IMG/VR virus record: IMGVR_UViG_3300007541_000083
Location: 1 to 34,523 of that record
Reading direction: 5' to 3' (one strand)
Length of the DNA stretch: 34,523 bases
From: a virus
Positions 10,135-18,090 of the stretch are shown in pieces. The position numbers were made by a program, and so were the translations under genes. The notes below the pieces were generated by a model. The model saw nothing but the letters and a program-made list of their open reading frames with translations. It was not told the origin of the DNA and searched no databases. Each line of letters opens with the position of its first letter. The first letter of the stretch is position 1.

Positions 10135-11769
10135 ATGAGCATCTCAGGCGCACGTAAACCAAGACTCGCAACAGAGTATGGTATTGGATCGGGTGGGGAT
10201 AATACATACACAGGTAGAATCATCAATGGAGTTGATTATACGGTTCATGAATTTTTAAATACCGGAACTTTTTATGTTACCCAACCCGGTTGGTTTGATG
10301 TTCTTTTGGTTGGTTCTGGTGGAGGTGGCGGTGGATATGGTGGAGGCGGTGCTGGAGCAATTGTTGGTCTTGCTTCTACTACAACAATTTATCTTTCGTC
10401 TAATCAAACAATTACTATTGGCGGTGGTGGTGCTGGTGGAAATACAGGTCATGTTGGAAGTGGAGCAGCATCATATGTAGGCAGTATTATTTCCGCCGCA
10501 GGTGGTGGCAGTGGTGGAAATAATGACAGCATGCGTTGGTATGGCGGTCACGGCGCATCAGGTGGTGGCGGTGGTGGAAATGGTTCCTTTGGTGGTCAAA
10601 GTATTGATGAGACATTTGGAAATGATGGTGGCAATGGTGTTGGCGGAGGCGGAGGTGGATACGGAGCAGTTGGAGGCGCATCAGCAGGATCAACTGGAGG
10701 TGCTGGCGGTAACGGTGGGGATATTTCTGCATGGATAGGGGTGTCTGCTGGAACAACTTATAAAGCAGCAGGTGGTGGTGGAGGATACACAACTGGCGGT
10801 GCTGCTGGACTGGGCGGAGTTGCTGGTGTTTCTGGAACCACAGGAAACAATGCAAGTGCAAATTCTGGTTCTGGAGGCGGAGGGGCAAATGCTGGAACTG
10901 GAGGCAACGGCGGTTCAGGAATCGTCTATATCCGTAGAAGAGTGTCTGGATCTGCTGTAGGAACATTGAATTATCAACCAACCTTGAATGTCGATTATCT
11001 GCTTGTAGGTGGCGGTGGCGGTGGCGGTGCATCATTTCCTGGTGGGTATAACCGTTGTGGCGGTGGCGGTGGTGCAGGTGGTTTCGTGACTGGTTCTACA
11101 TTTATTGGTACAAACACATATACAGTAAAAGTTGGTTCTGGTGGTTCTGGTAATTCTTTGGACTCTGGCACTAATGGTACGGCTTCTTCGTTTATTTCGT
11201 CGGCAAACGGTGGTGGTGGTGGTGGACACACCAGCACTGGACACGATGGTGCTTCTGGCGGCGGTGGTCAGTCAAATGCCGCAGGTGGTACGGGAATCTC
11301 TGGCGAGGGAAACAATGGCGGTTCTGGTCAAAATCTTTCAGACCCACAAAGCGGAGGCGGCGGTGGCGGCGCAGGTGGCGTAGGAGGTAATGGGGTTAGC
11401 GGTGCTGGCGGTGCTGGTGGTGCGGCAAGTACGAACAACTACACGGGTTCTTCCATTTCGTATTCGGGCGGCGGTGGCGGAGGCGGTTCATCGTCTGGTG
11501 GAACTGGTGGAACAAATGCCGGTAATGGAAGCACAACCACGATTGGCAATAATGCGACGGCAAACCGTGGTGGCGGTGGCGGTGGCATCAAGGGTGCTAG
11601 TGGTGCTGGTGGTAACGGCGGTTCGGGTCGTGTAGTCGTGCGTTGGCTCACATCTGCAGCAACAGGTCTTTCAATCACATCAACAGGAACAACAACAACT
11701 GGAACAGATGGTTCCTATACATGGATTGCTTGGGATACAACAGGATCTCTAACGGTGGCAAGAGCATGA
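10135..11769 (+). CDS. long double glycine-rich tail adhesin
   Basis: 544 residues with two complete glycine-rich units. The first begins near residue 33 (INGVDYTVHEFLNTGTFYV) and closes near residue 268 with SGIVYIRRRVSG. The second begins near residue 280 (TLNVDYLLVGGGGGGG) and closes with SGRVVVRWLTS, followed by a TGTTTTGTDGSYTWIAWDTTG tail. The doubling looks like fusion or tandem duplication of an adhesin unit. All Arg codons are CGT or AGA; CGG trinucleotides are plentiful in the GGC GGx tracts but never in frame. Expected to form a polyglycine sandwich at a fibre tip. Confidence 0.8.
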   Translation: MSISGARKPRLATEYGIGSGGDNTYTGRIINGVDYTVHEFLNTGTFYVTQPGWFDVLLVGSGGGGGGYGGGGAGAIVGLASTTTIYLSSNQTITIGGGGAGGNTGHVGSGAASYVGSIISAAGGGSGGNNDSMRWYGGHGASGGGGGGNGSFGGQSIDETFGNDGGNGVGGGGGGYGAVGGASAGSTGGAGGNGGDISAWIGVSAGTTYKAAGGGGGYTTGGAAGLGGVAGVSGTTGNNASANSGSGGGGANAGTGGNGGSGIVYIRRRVSGSAVGTLNYQPTLNVDYLLVGGGGGGGASFPGGYNRCGGGGGAGGFVTGSTFIGTNTYTVKVGSGGSGNSLDSGTNGTASSFISSANGGGGGGHTSTGHDGASGGGGQSNAAGGTGISGEGNNGGSGQNLSDPQSGGGGGGAGGVGGNGVSGAGGAGGAASTNNYTGSSISYSGGGGGGGSSSGGTGGTNAGNGSTTTIGNNATANRGGGGGGIKGASGAGGNGGSGRVVVRWLTSAATGLSITSTGTTTTGTDGSYTWIAWDTTGSLTVARA

Positions 11770-11791
11770 TGACAAATAACCCATTTTCGTT

Positions 11792-11797
11792 TACTAT
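11792..11797 (+). promoter_or_regulatory. candidate promoter -10, TACTAT
   Basis: TACTAT lies 17 bases before the next ATG, in a 45-base gap; AAGAGG between them is the probable ribosome site. A member of the recurring TACTAT set. Confidence 0.4.
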
Positions 11798-11814
11798 AGA
11801 TAAGAGGTTTTATT

Positions 11815-12468
11815 ATGCCGTTTAGTTCAGTATTGGGTGCAAGCTCTGTTATAAAGCCGGGGGTATGTACTTCTACAACCCGCCCTTCTGTTCCATATAC
11901 AGGGCAGTTGATCTATGAGACAGATACAGCAAGTGTTGCTTCTTGGAACGGTTCTGCTTGGGTGTATACACATTCAAGCGGTTTGGTATATGTTACGAGC
12001 GCATCATTTACCACATCGTCAGCAGTTGCTTTTGCTTCTGGTGTATTTACCACCACTTACGATAATTACCGCGTTATTTTTGAGTTTGTGCCGTCAGCAA
12101 GTTGCAGTTTGGCGTGTCAAGTAAATGCAAGCGGTGTAGCCGTAACGGGGGCTAACTATTTTGGCAACCGTTATGACGTGCGTGCTGGAGTATCCGTAGT
12201 AACCAATAGCGCAACAAGTCATACGATTATGGGCGCAAACGGAACGACGCCTGCACATAATAGTTTTAGCATTGACGTGATAAAGCCCGCAGACGCGACA
12301 GTCCGTTCATCGTGGCATGGCACTTGGTATGGAGCAAATGCGACGGCGGCATTTGATGGCGGCATTACATCCGCCGAATACAACGCCGCCGCCGCTCACG
12401 ATGGACTAACGCTCACGCCATCTACGGGGACTATCACGGGGAAGTATACGGTTTATGGCTACAGATAA
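11815..12468 (+). CDS. minor tail/fibre structural protein
   Basis: 217 residues. The N-terminus MPFSSVLGASSVIKPGVCTS followed by TGQLIYETDT and WNGSAWVY is a pattern of phage tail proteins, with a short attachment region and then a beta-sandwich domain. The C-terminus ends TGTITGKYTVYGYR, which resembles closing strands of receptor-binding head domains. It carries G+C-rich codons like the adhesins before it. It overlaps the next gene by 14 bases, so translation is probably coupled. A virion protein is likely; its exact position is not known. Confidence 0.7.
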   Translation: MPFSSVLGASSVIKPGVCTSTTRPSVPYTGQLIYETDTASVASWNGSAWVYTHSSGLVYVTSASFTTSSAVAFASGVFTTTYDNYRVIFEFVPSASCSLACQVNASGVAVTGANYFGNRYDVRAGVSVVTNSATSHTIMGANGTTPAHNSFSIDVIKPADATVRSSWHGTWYGANATAAFDGGITSAEYNAAAAHDGLTLTPSTGTITGKYTVYGYR

Positions 12469-12667
12469 TCCCACCATCAACGTCGGTGGCGTTGAACGCC
12501 CAATGACCGAAGAAGAACTCGCCATGTATGCACAGACGATTGCTGATGTAGAAAGAGAGATAGAGGCGCAAGCCGCCGCTGTTGCCGCCAAGGAATCCGC
12601 CAAAGCCAAACTTGCCGCTATCGGTCTCACCGATGAAGAAATCAACGCAATCATTGGAGGTGTGTGA
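12455..12667 (+). CDS. small helical phage protein (possible fibre assembly factor)
   Basis: 70 residues. The sequence is mostly helical and charged: EEELAMYAQTIADVEREIEA, then AAVAAKESAKAKLAAIGLT and DEEINAIIGG. The KLAAIGLTDEEI ending is frequent in small proteins encoded just after tail-fibre genes in many phages, where some act as assembly chaperones. It starts inside the preceding gene, and its TGA shares a base with the next ATG (TGATG). Chaperone function is a suggestion only. Confidence 0.65.
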   Translation: MATDNPTINVGGVERPMTEEELAMYAQTIADVEREIEAQAAAVAAKESAKAKLAAIGLTDEEINAIIGGV

Positions 12668-12927
12668 TGGCTATTGACTTTCCAAATTCCCCAACAAATA
12701 ATGAAGTATATACCGTTGGTAATAGATCATGGGTGTATAATTCTTCTTTAAACACATGGACATTACAATCATCTGCTCTACTTGGAGCTAATACTGTAAC
12801 TACTTCAGAAATAGCAAATGGTACTATAATAAATGAAGATATTTCTTCTTCGGCGGCGATTTCAACAACTAAAGTTACGGGCTGGGAAGATGATCAAATA
12901 GTATTATCCTCTCAATATTTTAATTAA
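12667..12927 (+). CDS. short DFPNSP-type protein, cassette copy B
   Basis: 86 residues: MAIDFPNSPTNNEVYTVGNR, then SWVYNSSLNTWTLQ. It is the short form of the proteins at 8276 and 14743. After the conserved N-terminal module comes a TVTTSEIANGTIINEDISS segment, a short coil-like repeat also used in fibre proteins here, and an ending SSQYFN. It opens the second copy of the cassette (DFPNSP, 120-residue protein, glycine-rich adhesin, MAHFA). The start at 12667 is favoured because it is the ATG after GGAGG at 12656-12660. Confidence 0.7.
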   Translation: MAIDFPNSPTNNEVYTVGNRSWVYNSSLNTWTLQSSALLGANTVTTSEIANGTIINEDISSSAAISTTKVTGWEDDQIVLSSQYFN

Positions 12928-12935
12928 GGAGAAAC

Positions 12936-13298
12936 ATGGCTACATATAGCAAGATTCCATTTAGCGGATCAACAAACGGTAGAGGTGTATTGGTTGACAC
13001 GACATCTTCAAATACTTGCGTTGTTCATACGGGTTCTACAAATACTTCGGTACAGCATGAAGTTTGGCTTTACGCACAAAATACAGATACAACAGACCGC
13101 AAGTTGACAATTGAATTTGGCGGAGCAACAAGCCCCAATGATCTTATTGAATCAACAATCACAGCAGAAGGCGGGTTGGTATTAGTCGTTCCAGGTCTTA
13201 TCTTAACAGGTAATGCATCAACAGCCCCAACAATCACAGCTTTTGCAGCAGCAGCCAATGTAGTAACTTTACATGGCTATGTGACGGTTGTATCATAA
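12936..13298 (+). CDS. 120-residue beta protein, cassette copy B
   Basis: MATYSKIPFSGSTNGRGVLV..., started after AAGGAG. It is clearly paralogous to the 120-residue protein at 15115: both have S(G/E)STNGxx, a HTGST segment, EVWLYAQNT, a WGG/FGG(A/V) turn, DLIE, a Pro-Gly-Leu near residue 88 and a VxxxHGxV ending. It is probably a trimeric virion decoration or adaptor. Placement directly before a glycine-rich adhesin in two cassettes suggests that the two proteins act together. Confidence 0.7.
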   Translation: MATYSKIPFSGSTNGRGVLVDTTSSNTCVVHTGSTNTSVQHEVWLYAQNTDTTDRKLTIEFGGATSPNDLIESTITAEGGLVLVVPGLILTGNASTAPTITAFAAAANVVTLHGYVTVVS

Positions 13299-13307
13299 AG
13301 GATTGCA

Positions 13308-14267
13308 ATGTCTAGGTTTGGTGAGCGTACTCGCTCAGGTGTCTCTGTTTCTAATTGGACAAAACGAGGCGTTGCTGGTCTACCAACATTTCTTGTAGAT
13401 ATCCTTGCTGTTGGCGGCGGTGGTTCTGGGGGAAATGTTGGAGCTGGAACAAATGGTGGCGGCGGTGGAGGTGGAGGAGTTGTTGTTACGGCAGATTCAA
13501 CTATTCCACTAGGATCTTATACCGTAGTTGTAGGAGCTGGCGGTGGTCGTTTAGGTGATGGAAATCATTCAGTAATCTTTAGTAGCGATTGGTCTACCAG
13601 TACCGCCTATGGCTCGTACATAACGGCGTTTGGTGGTGGTAGAGGTTCAACTTATTCCACGCCGGCCCAACGTGGAGGTTCTGGCGGCGGTGGTCAGTCA
13701 GGTTCAGTTACAGGTGCGACTTCTCTTGATTCTCGACAGGGTAATAACGGTGCTACGGGAAATCCATATAACTCTGGCTATCCTATGCAGGCTGGCGGCG
13801 GCGGCGGAGCAGGTGCCCAAGCATCTAATCCATCAGGATTTGGGAACAATGAAGGCTCCACTACGGCTGGCTCTAGCGGTGCTGGCGGTGCTGGATTAAG
13901 TAACAGCTATCGAACCGGCAGTGCCGTAACTTATGGTGGCGGTGGTGGTGGGGGTTCTGGCTCTTCTGGCTATCTGTACGGAGGTGGTTTGGGCGGGTCT
14001 GGTGGAGGAGGAAACGGTGGCTGGTCTCAGCATTCAAATGGTGGCTCCGGCCTCGCTGGTACAGCCAATTTAGGCGGCGGTGGTGGAGGTTGTGGAACAG
14101 GTATGCCAGGACAGGACTATGTGGCCAGTGGAGGTTCAGGAATTGTAGTTATTCGCTATCTAACTTCATCAGCAGCAGGTAAGACCATTACAGGAGGAAC
14201 AATTACAACAGTTGGATCTTATACTGTTCATTCATTTACTTCAACGGGAACTTTTTCAATAGCATAA
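13308..14267 (+). CDS. glycine-rich tail adhesin, cassette copy B
   Basis: 319 residues. A basic start (MSRFGERTRSGVSVSNWTKR) leads to FLVDILAVGGGGSGG and a long glycine-rich domain with variable loops up to about residue 275. It closes with SGIVVIRYLTSSAAGKTITG and VGSYTVHSFTSTGTFSIA, close to the ends of the other adhesins. Arg codons are AGG, CGT, CGC, CGA and AGA. It is followed by a 96-base AT-rich gap with a promoter candidate. Role at the fibre tip is inferred from the polyglycine pattern. Confidence 0.8.
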   Translation: MSRFGERTRSGVSVSNWTKRGVAGLPTFLVDILAVGGGGSGGNVGAGTNGGGGGGGGVVVTADSTIPLGSYTVVVGAGGGRLGDGNHSVIFSSDWSTSTAYGSYITAFGGGRGSTYSTPAQRGGSGGGGQSGSVTGATSLDSRQGNNGATGNPYNSGYPMQAGGGGGAGAQASNPSGFGNNEGSTTAGSSGAGGAGLSNSYRTGSAVTYGGGGGGGSGSSGYLYGGGLGGSGGGGNGGWSQHSNGGSGLAGTANLGGGGGGCGTGMPGQDYVASGGSGIVVIRYLTSSAAGKTITGGTITTVGSYTVHSFTSTGTFSIA

Positions 14268-14319
14268 TACATCTTTTAATAATTTGATTTTAAAAATAGA
14301 CTTTTATATAATATTATGA

Positions 14320-14325
14320 TACTAT
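14320..14325 (+). promoter_or_regulatory. candidate extended -10 promoter, TGA-TACTAT
   Basis: TACTAT preceded by TGA (a TGn element) in the 96-base gap between an adhesin and the next gene. A strong GGAGG (14349-14353) follows before the ATG at 14364. Confidence 0.45.
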
Positions 14326-14363
14326 TTACAGAGAAAAATATTAATTTCGGAGGTTAATTTAAA

Positions 14364-14729
14364 ATGGCACACTTTGCCCAAATCAACTCAGATAATGTTG
14401 TAACTCAAGTTATTGTCGTTTCCAACGATGATTGCGGTGGTGGAGAATATCCCGCAAGCGATTCTGTTGGAGCCGCATTCTGCACAAATCTTTTGGGCGG
14501 TACTTGGAAACAAACATCTTATAACAACAATTTCCGCAAACGTTATGCTGGGATCGGATATACATTCAATGCAGAGCTTGATGCATTCGTTGCACCACAG
14601 CCATATCCATCTTGGACTCTAAACACAGAAACAGCCGACTGGGAAGCACCTGTTGCTCGCCCAGAAGAAGGAAACTGGACTTGGAATGAATCCACTCAAC
14701 AGTGGGATGAAGTAGCAACACCAGCGTAA
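14364..14729 (+). CDS. MAHFA-type small phage protein, cassette copy B
   Basis: 121 residues. The family signature is clear: MAHFAQINSDNVVTQVIVVS, a WKQTSYNNNFRKRYAGIGY core and DAFVAPQPYPSWTL, then W-rich WNESTQQWDE at the end. Proteins of this family are common near the tail-fibre genes of marine and freshwater T4-like phages; their function is not established, though the Trp repeats suggest a carbohydrate-facing or virion role. This is the full-length form, while those at 16311 and 18083 lack the C-terminal Trp part. Confidence 0.75.
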   Translation: MAHFAQINSDNVVTQVIVVSNDDCGGGEYPASDSVGAAFCTNLLGGTWKQTSYNNNFRKRYAGIGYTFNAELDAFVAPQPYPSWTLNTETADWEAPVARPEEGNWTWNESTQQWDEVATPA

Positions 14730-14742
14730 TAAGGAGTAAATA

Positions 14743-15105
14743 ATGCCTTTGGATTTTCCTAACAGTCCGTCAGTTAATGACGTCCACTCAGAAGGTGGAA
14801 GAAGCTGGACTTGGAATGGAACTACTTGGGTATTAAATGTTTATACTGGAGTCATTCCTCCAGGTTCTGTTGGAACAACTGAATTGGCCGCAAATGCCGT
14901 AGCAACAACGGATATTGCAGACCTGGCGGTAACAACCGATAAACTTGCAAATGCTTCAGTCACTGTTGCAAAACTTCCATCTGGAGCAGCAGATGGTCAA
15001 GCACTCTTGGCAAATTCAGCAACAGGTAGCGGTTTAGAATGGGGTCAAGCTGGTTCTCCAGCAGATGACGCAAGTGCAATTATTGGATCACAGATTTTTA
15101 GTTAA
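14743..15105 (+). CDS. DFPNSP-type fibre protein, cassette copy C
   Basis: 120 residues: MPLDFPNSPSVNDVHSEGGR followed by SWTWNGTTWVLN, the module that also starts the genes at 8276 and 12667. Next come TTELAANAVATTDIADLAVT short repeats, as seen in the tailspike stalk, and the ending DASAIIGSQIFS, similar to SSQYFN in copy B. It opens the third cassette. It follows the MAHFA gene by 13 bases with AAGGAG in between, so it is in the same transcript. Confidence 0.7.
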   Translation: MPLDFPNSPSVNDVHSEGGRSWTWNGTTWVLNVYTGVIPPGSVGTTELAANAVATTDIADLAVTTDKLANASVTVAKLPSGAADGQALLANSATGSGLEWGQAGSPADDASAIIGSQIFS

Positions 15106-15114
15106 GGAGAAAAA

Positions 15115-15477
15115 GTGGCCACATTTACAAAAGTTAAACTTTCTGAGTCAACAAATGGCAAAGCTATAAAAGTAGCCAATACAGCAACTGCTGGAACCCT
15201 TATTCACACTGGCTCCACAACATCTACAACATATGACGAAGTTTGGCTATATGCTCAAAATACGTCTGCTTCAGCAGTAAAGCTAACAGTTGAATGGGGT
15301 GGAGTCGCAGATCCAGATGATCTTATTGAGTTGACGGTTCAGCCTGAGGCTGGTTTGGTGACAATAGCACCTGGACTTTTAATAAAAGGCAATTCTTCAG
15401 CTTTAGAAGTTCGTGCTTTTGCCGCAACAGCAAATGTGATTACAATTCACGGGTTCGTCAACCAGATTACGGTGTAA
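15115..15477 (+). CDS. 120-residue beta protein, cassette copy C
   Basis: The GTG start follows AAGGAG. The product MATFTKVKLSESTNGKAIKV... has the same length and motifs as the protein at 12936 (HTGST, EVWLYAQNT, WGGVADPDDLIEL, PGLLIKG, VITIHGFVNQ). Nucleotide identity between the two looks only moderate, so the duplication is old or the copies came from different phages. Virion protein of unknown exact role, always placed before a glycine-rich adhesin here. Confidence 0.7.
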   Translation: MATFTKVKLSESTNGKAIKVANTATAGTLIHTGSTTSTTYDEVWLYAQNTSASAVKLTVEWGGVADPDDLIELTVQPEAGLVTIAPGLLIKGNSSALEVRAFAATANVITIHGFVNQITV

Positions 15478-15480
15478 CTG

Positions 15481-16308
15481 ATGGCTACGGCTCGTAGACA
15501 ACTTGGGTATGTGTCGTCACTAACGACGCAGAGCGTTCCGTTGATGTCGTATGGCGTTGCGTCAGGTGGCTCATCGTCAAGCATCACGGTTGATGGTGTG
15601 GCGTACACGCTTCTGACCTTTACTGGTGACAGTACTTTGACTGTTTCTACAGAAGGACTGTTTGATGTTTATCTGCAATCGGCGGGTGGAGCAGGTGGTC
15701 GTGGGGGCAGGAGTGCGAGAGGCGGTGGAGGTGGTGGTGCTGGTGGAAAGATGCAAACAACGATTTATCTTGCCGCTGGAACATACGCAGTAGACATTGG
15801 TGCTGGAGGGGTTAGTTACGACCAGCAAGGGGGCGGTCAAGGTTCGTCTGTTTCTATCGGTGGTGTTGGTGGCGTATCAGTAGCAGGGGGTGGCGGCGGC
15901 GCAGGTGCTTTGTCTGGTGCATTTGACATTCAGGGCAGTCTTGGTGGTTGTGGTGGCGGTGGAAATGGAAATGAGATTACACAGTCTTTCCCGTCAATGG
16001 CTCCTGGGGTAAGCGGCTATGCGGGTGGCACTGGCTCAAATCCAGCAGGCGGTGGTGGAGGTGGTACGAGCGCAGTTGGCGGTAATGCTTCTGGCTCAAC
16101 CGCTGGGGCAGGTGGAGCAGGTTACGATGTGTCGGCATTCATCGGCGGTTCAACATTGGTGAAAGGCACTGGTGGACAAGGCGGCAACAGTAGTGCCACA
16201 GTAAACGGTGCTGCAAATAGTGGAGATGGTGGCAAAGGTGGTCCGACTGGCGGTAACAACGGTGGCATGGGTGGTTCAGGCATCGTCTATCTAAGGTTCA
16301 AGGTGTAA
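15481..16308 (+). CDS. glycine-rich tail adhesin, cassette copy C
   Basis: 275 residues. The first 70 residues (LGYVSSLTTQSVPLMSYGVA, then GGSSSSITVDGVAYTLLTFT) closely match the adhesin at 16577, after which the glycine-rich part diverges strongly in loop sequence. It ends GMGGSGIVYLRFKV, like the other adhesins. This pattern of a conserved base and variable tip fits modular exchange of receptor-binding tips. Codons are G+C-rich. It starts 3 bases after the preceding stop and the next gene starts 2 bases after its own. Confidence 0.8.
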   Translation: MATARRQLGYVSSLTTQSVPLMSYGVASGGSSSSITVDGVAYTLLTFTGDSTLTVSTEGLFDVYLQSAGGAGGRGGRSARGGGGGGAGGKMQTTIYLAAGTYAVDIGAGGVSYDQQGGGQGSSVSIGGVGGVSVAGGGGGAGALSGAFDIQGSLGGCGGGGNGNEITQSFPSMAPGVSGYAGGTGSNPAGGGGGGTSAVGGNASGSTAGAGGAGYDVSAFIGGSTLVKGTGGQGGNSSATVNGAANSGDGGKGGPTGGNNGGMGGSGIVYLRFKV

Positions 16309-16310
16309 CA

Positions 16311-16580
16311 ATGGCTCACTTCGCTTGGCTAGATAACAACAACATCGTGTACCGAGTATCGGTGGTGGACAACCATAACTTGCTTGATGAGAACGGAAAC
16401 GAATCCGAAGCAGTTGGTATCGCCTACCTGACCAGCGTTCACGGCTCAGGAAAGATTTGGAAACAGACTTCGTATAACGGTAACTTCCGAGGACAATACG
16501 CTGGTGTCGGTATGACTTACGATGCTGATGCTGATGTATTCGTTGCGCCAGAAGTTCCTGTTAGTGAGGTAGTGGAATGA
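16311..16580 (+). CDS. MAHFA-type small phage protein, cassette copy C
   Basis: 89 residues: MAHFAWLDNNNIVYRVSVVD, a DENGNESEAVGIAYL segment, and the WKQTSYNGNFRGQYAGVGM core, then DVFVAPEVPVSEVVE. It lacks the Trp-rich C-terminal third of the 14364 protein. It overlaps the next adhesin gene by 4 bases (ATGA), which indicates coupled translation. Function unknown; always beside adhesins. Confidence 0.7.
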   Translation: MAHFAWLDNNNIVYRVSVVDNHNLLDENGNESEAVGIAYLTSVHGSGKIWKQTSYNGNFRGQYAGVGMTYDADADVFVAPEVPVSEVVE

Positions 16581-17428
16581 CCCGTTCGTATCTCGGCTAT
16601 GTGTCATCACAAACAACCGACAGCATCGTCATCACAGGTTTGTACGGAACAGCAACCGGCGGCTCGTCGTCGTCGATCACGGTTGGCGGTCAGGCGTACA
16701 CGCTTCTGACTTTCACGAGTGACGACAACCTTGTTGTGTCTCAGGCTGGCGTGTTTGATGTATGCCTAGTTGGTGGTGGCGGCGCAGGTGGTCGTTCACA
16801 GTCCAACTATGGAACATCGGGTGGTGGCGGCGGCGGCGGCATCGTCTTTCAGACGGTGTATCTTGCCGCAGGAACCTACACGGTTGATGTAGGCGCAGGT
16901 GGCGCAGGTGGATTTACCGCAGTGTATTCGGGTACAGGCAAACCAACTTCCATCTATTCGACCGACAACTATGAAATCACTGCGCTTGGCGGTGGTGCTG
17001 GTGCCGCACCTTTGTATTCCATTGGGGCAGGTTTCGGTGGCTCTGGCGGCGGCGCAAAGAACAACGGCACAGGCGGTTCAACAGTTCAGACGCAAGGTTC
17101 AGCAGGTGGCAATGGTGGCTCATCAGGCGCATACGAAGGCGGTGGTGGTGGTGGCGGCGGTGGTTCTGCGAACGGCTCAAACGGTGTATCAAATGTTGGT
17201 GGTGCTGGTGGCGCAGGCTTGGACATTTCGGCGTGGCTCGGTCAGTCCGCCGGAACTACTTACAAGAGTGGTGGCGGTGGTGGCGGTGGTTCTGGTGGGA
17301 ATGGTGCGGCTGGAACAGGTAACGGCTCAGCAAACACAGGTGGTGGTGGACAGGGCAAAGCATCGACTCTTAGTCAAGATGGCGCATCGGGCTATTCAGG
17401 CATAGCGTATGTGAGGTTCAAGTCGTGA
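16577..17428 (+). CDS. glycine-rich tail adhesin, extra copy
   Basis: 283 residues, paralogous to the 15481 adhesin in its N-terminal part (LGYVSSQTTDSIVITGLYGT, SSSSITVGGQAYTLLTF, FDVCLVGGGGAGGRS) but with different glycine-rich loops. It ends GYSGIAYVRFKS. It overlaps the sulfotransferase gene by 4 bases (the start of that gene is inside its last codons), so the two are tightly coupled. This is the fifth adhesin gene in about 8 kb. Confidence 0.8.
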   Translation: MTRSYLGYVSSQTTDSIVITGLYGTATGGSSSSITVGGQAYTLLTFTSDDNLVVSQAGVFDVCLVGGGGAGGRSQSNYGTSGGGGGGGIVFQTVYLAAGTYTVDVGAGGAGGFTAVYSGTGKPTSIYSTDNYEITALGGGAGAAPLYSIGAGFGGSGGGAKNNGTGGSTVQTQGSAGGNGGSSGAYEGGGGGGGGGSANGSNGVSNVGGAGGAGLDISAWLGQSAGTTYKSGGGGGGGSGGNGAAGTGNGSANTGGGGQGKASTLSQDGASGYSGIAYVRFKS

Positions 17429-18090
17429 TTAGTTATCTTGCTGGTATGCCACGATCAGGTTCGACACTGTTGGCGAGCCTGTTGAACCAGAATCCTGATG
17501 TGTTCGTTTCGTCATCATCGCCACTTTGCAACACGCTGTATCACAGCGAACGCTTGTGGTCTGAGCAGGTCGCATTGGAAGCAAACCCAAATCCTGTTGG
17601 TGTGAATACCGTGTTGCGTTCTATCATTCCTGCCTTCTATGCGAACCGCAACGAGTCTCTCATTGTTGATAAAGCGTTCACTTGGGGTACGCCAGACAAC
17701 CTTGCGAACCTTGTTCGATTTGCGCCAAACGAACCGAAGTTTATTGTGATGGATAGAGACAGAAGCGAAGTTCGTGCTTCGTTGGAACGCCTGATGGCGA
17801 ATAATCCTTCGGCTCGTTTGTCGTCGCCAGATCAGATGTTGCGTCGTTGTGAAGCGTCATTCAATAACTTGACCAAGGCGATGCCAGAAAACTGCGTGGT
17901 TGTTCACTATGACGAACTCGTGTCTGATACCGCAACAGTGTTGCACCGCATCTATTCGTTTTTTGGTATGCCCGACTATGAGCATCAACTGACCGACATT
18001 CGCAATAGTTCTAGTGACGATGATGGGGTGTGGGGTGTTTCGCAGATGCACGAAGTGCGACCAGAAATAAGGAAGTTGGCTTATGTCTGA
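17425..18090 (+). CDS. sulfotransferase family protein
   Basis: 221 residues. GMPRSGSTLLASLLNQNPDV at residues 7-26 is the 5'-phosphosulfate binding loop of PAPS-dependent sulfotransferases. Residues near 108-125 (KFIVMDRDRSEVRASLERLM) fit the 3'-phosphate site, and HYDELVSDTATVLHRIYSFF near 158 is the usual family helix. It would transfer sulfate from PAPS to a sugar or protein hydroxyl. It ends soon after HEVRPEIRKLAYV, whereas related phage proteins generally continue further, so the C-terminus may be slightly short. It starts inside an adhesin gene and overlaps the next gene by 8 bases. Its place within the adhesin block suggests that it modifies a virion or surface component, but the substrate is unknown. 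Confidence 0.8.
   Translation: MISYLAGMPRSGSTLLASLLNQNPDVFVSSSSPLCNTLYHSERLWSEQVALEANPNPVGVNTVLRSIIPAFYANRNESLIVDKAFTWGTPDNLANLVRFAPNEPKFIVMDRDRSEVRASLERLMANNPSARLSSPDQMLRRCEASFNNLTKAMPENCVVVHYDELVSDTATVLHRIYSFFGMPDYEHQLTDIRNSSSDDDGVWGVSQMHEVRPEIRKLAYV

Noticed and set aside
9670-11678. Overlapping frames in the adhesin genes on both strands
   Set aside because: Low-complexity Val/Ala/Leu or Pro/His-rich products arise from shifted GGN tracts and have no start signals.
9573-17428. CRISPR array or satellite DNA in the glycine-rich tracts
   Set aside because: The GGC/GGT runs are coding, in frame and irregular, with no constant repeat and spacer lengths.
18083-18090. Frameshift at the end of the sulfotransferase
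   Set aside because: Its end overlaps the start of the next gene in the ATG...TGA manner, there is no CGG, and the downstream frame is a complete MAHFA-type protein.
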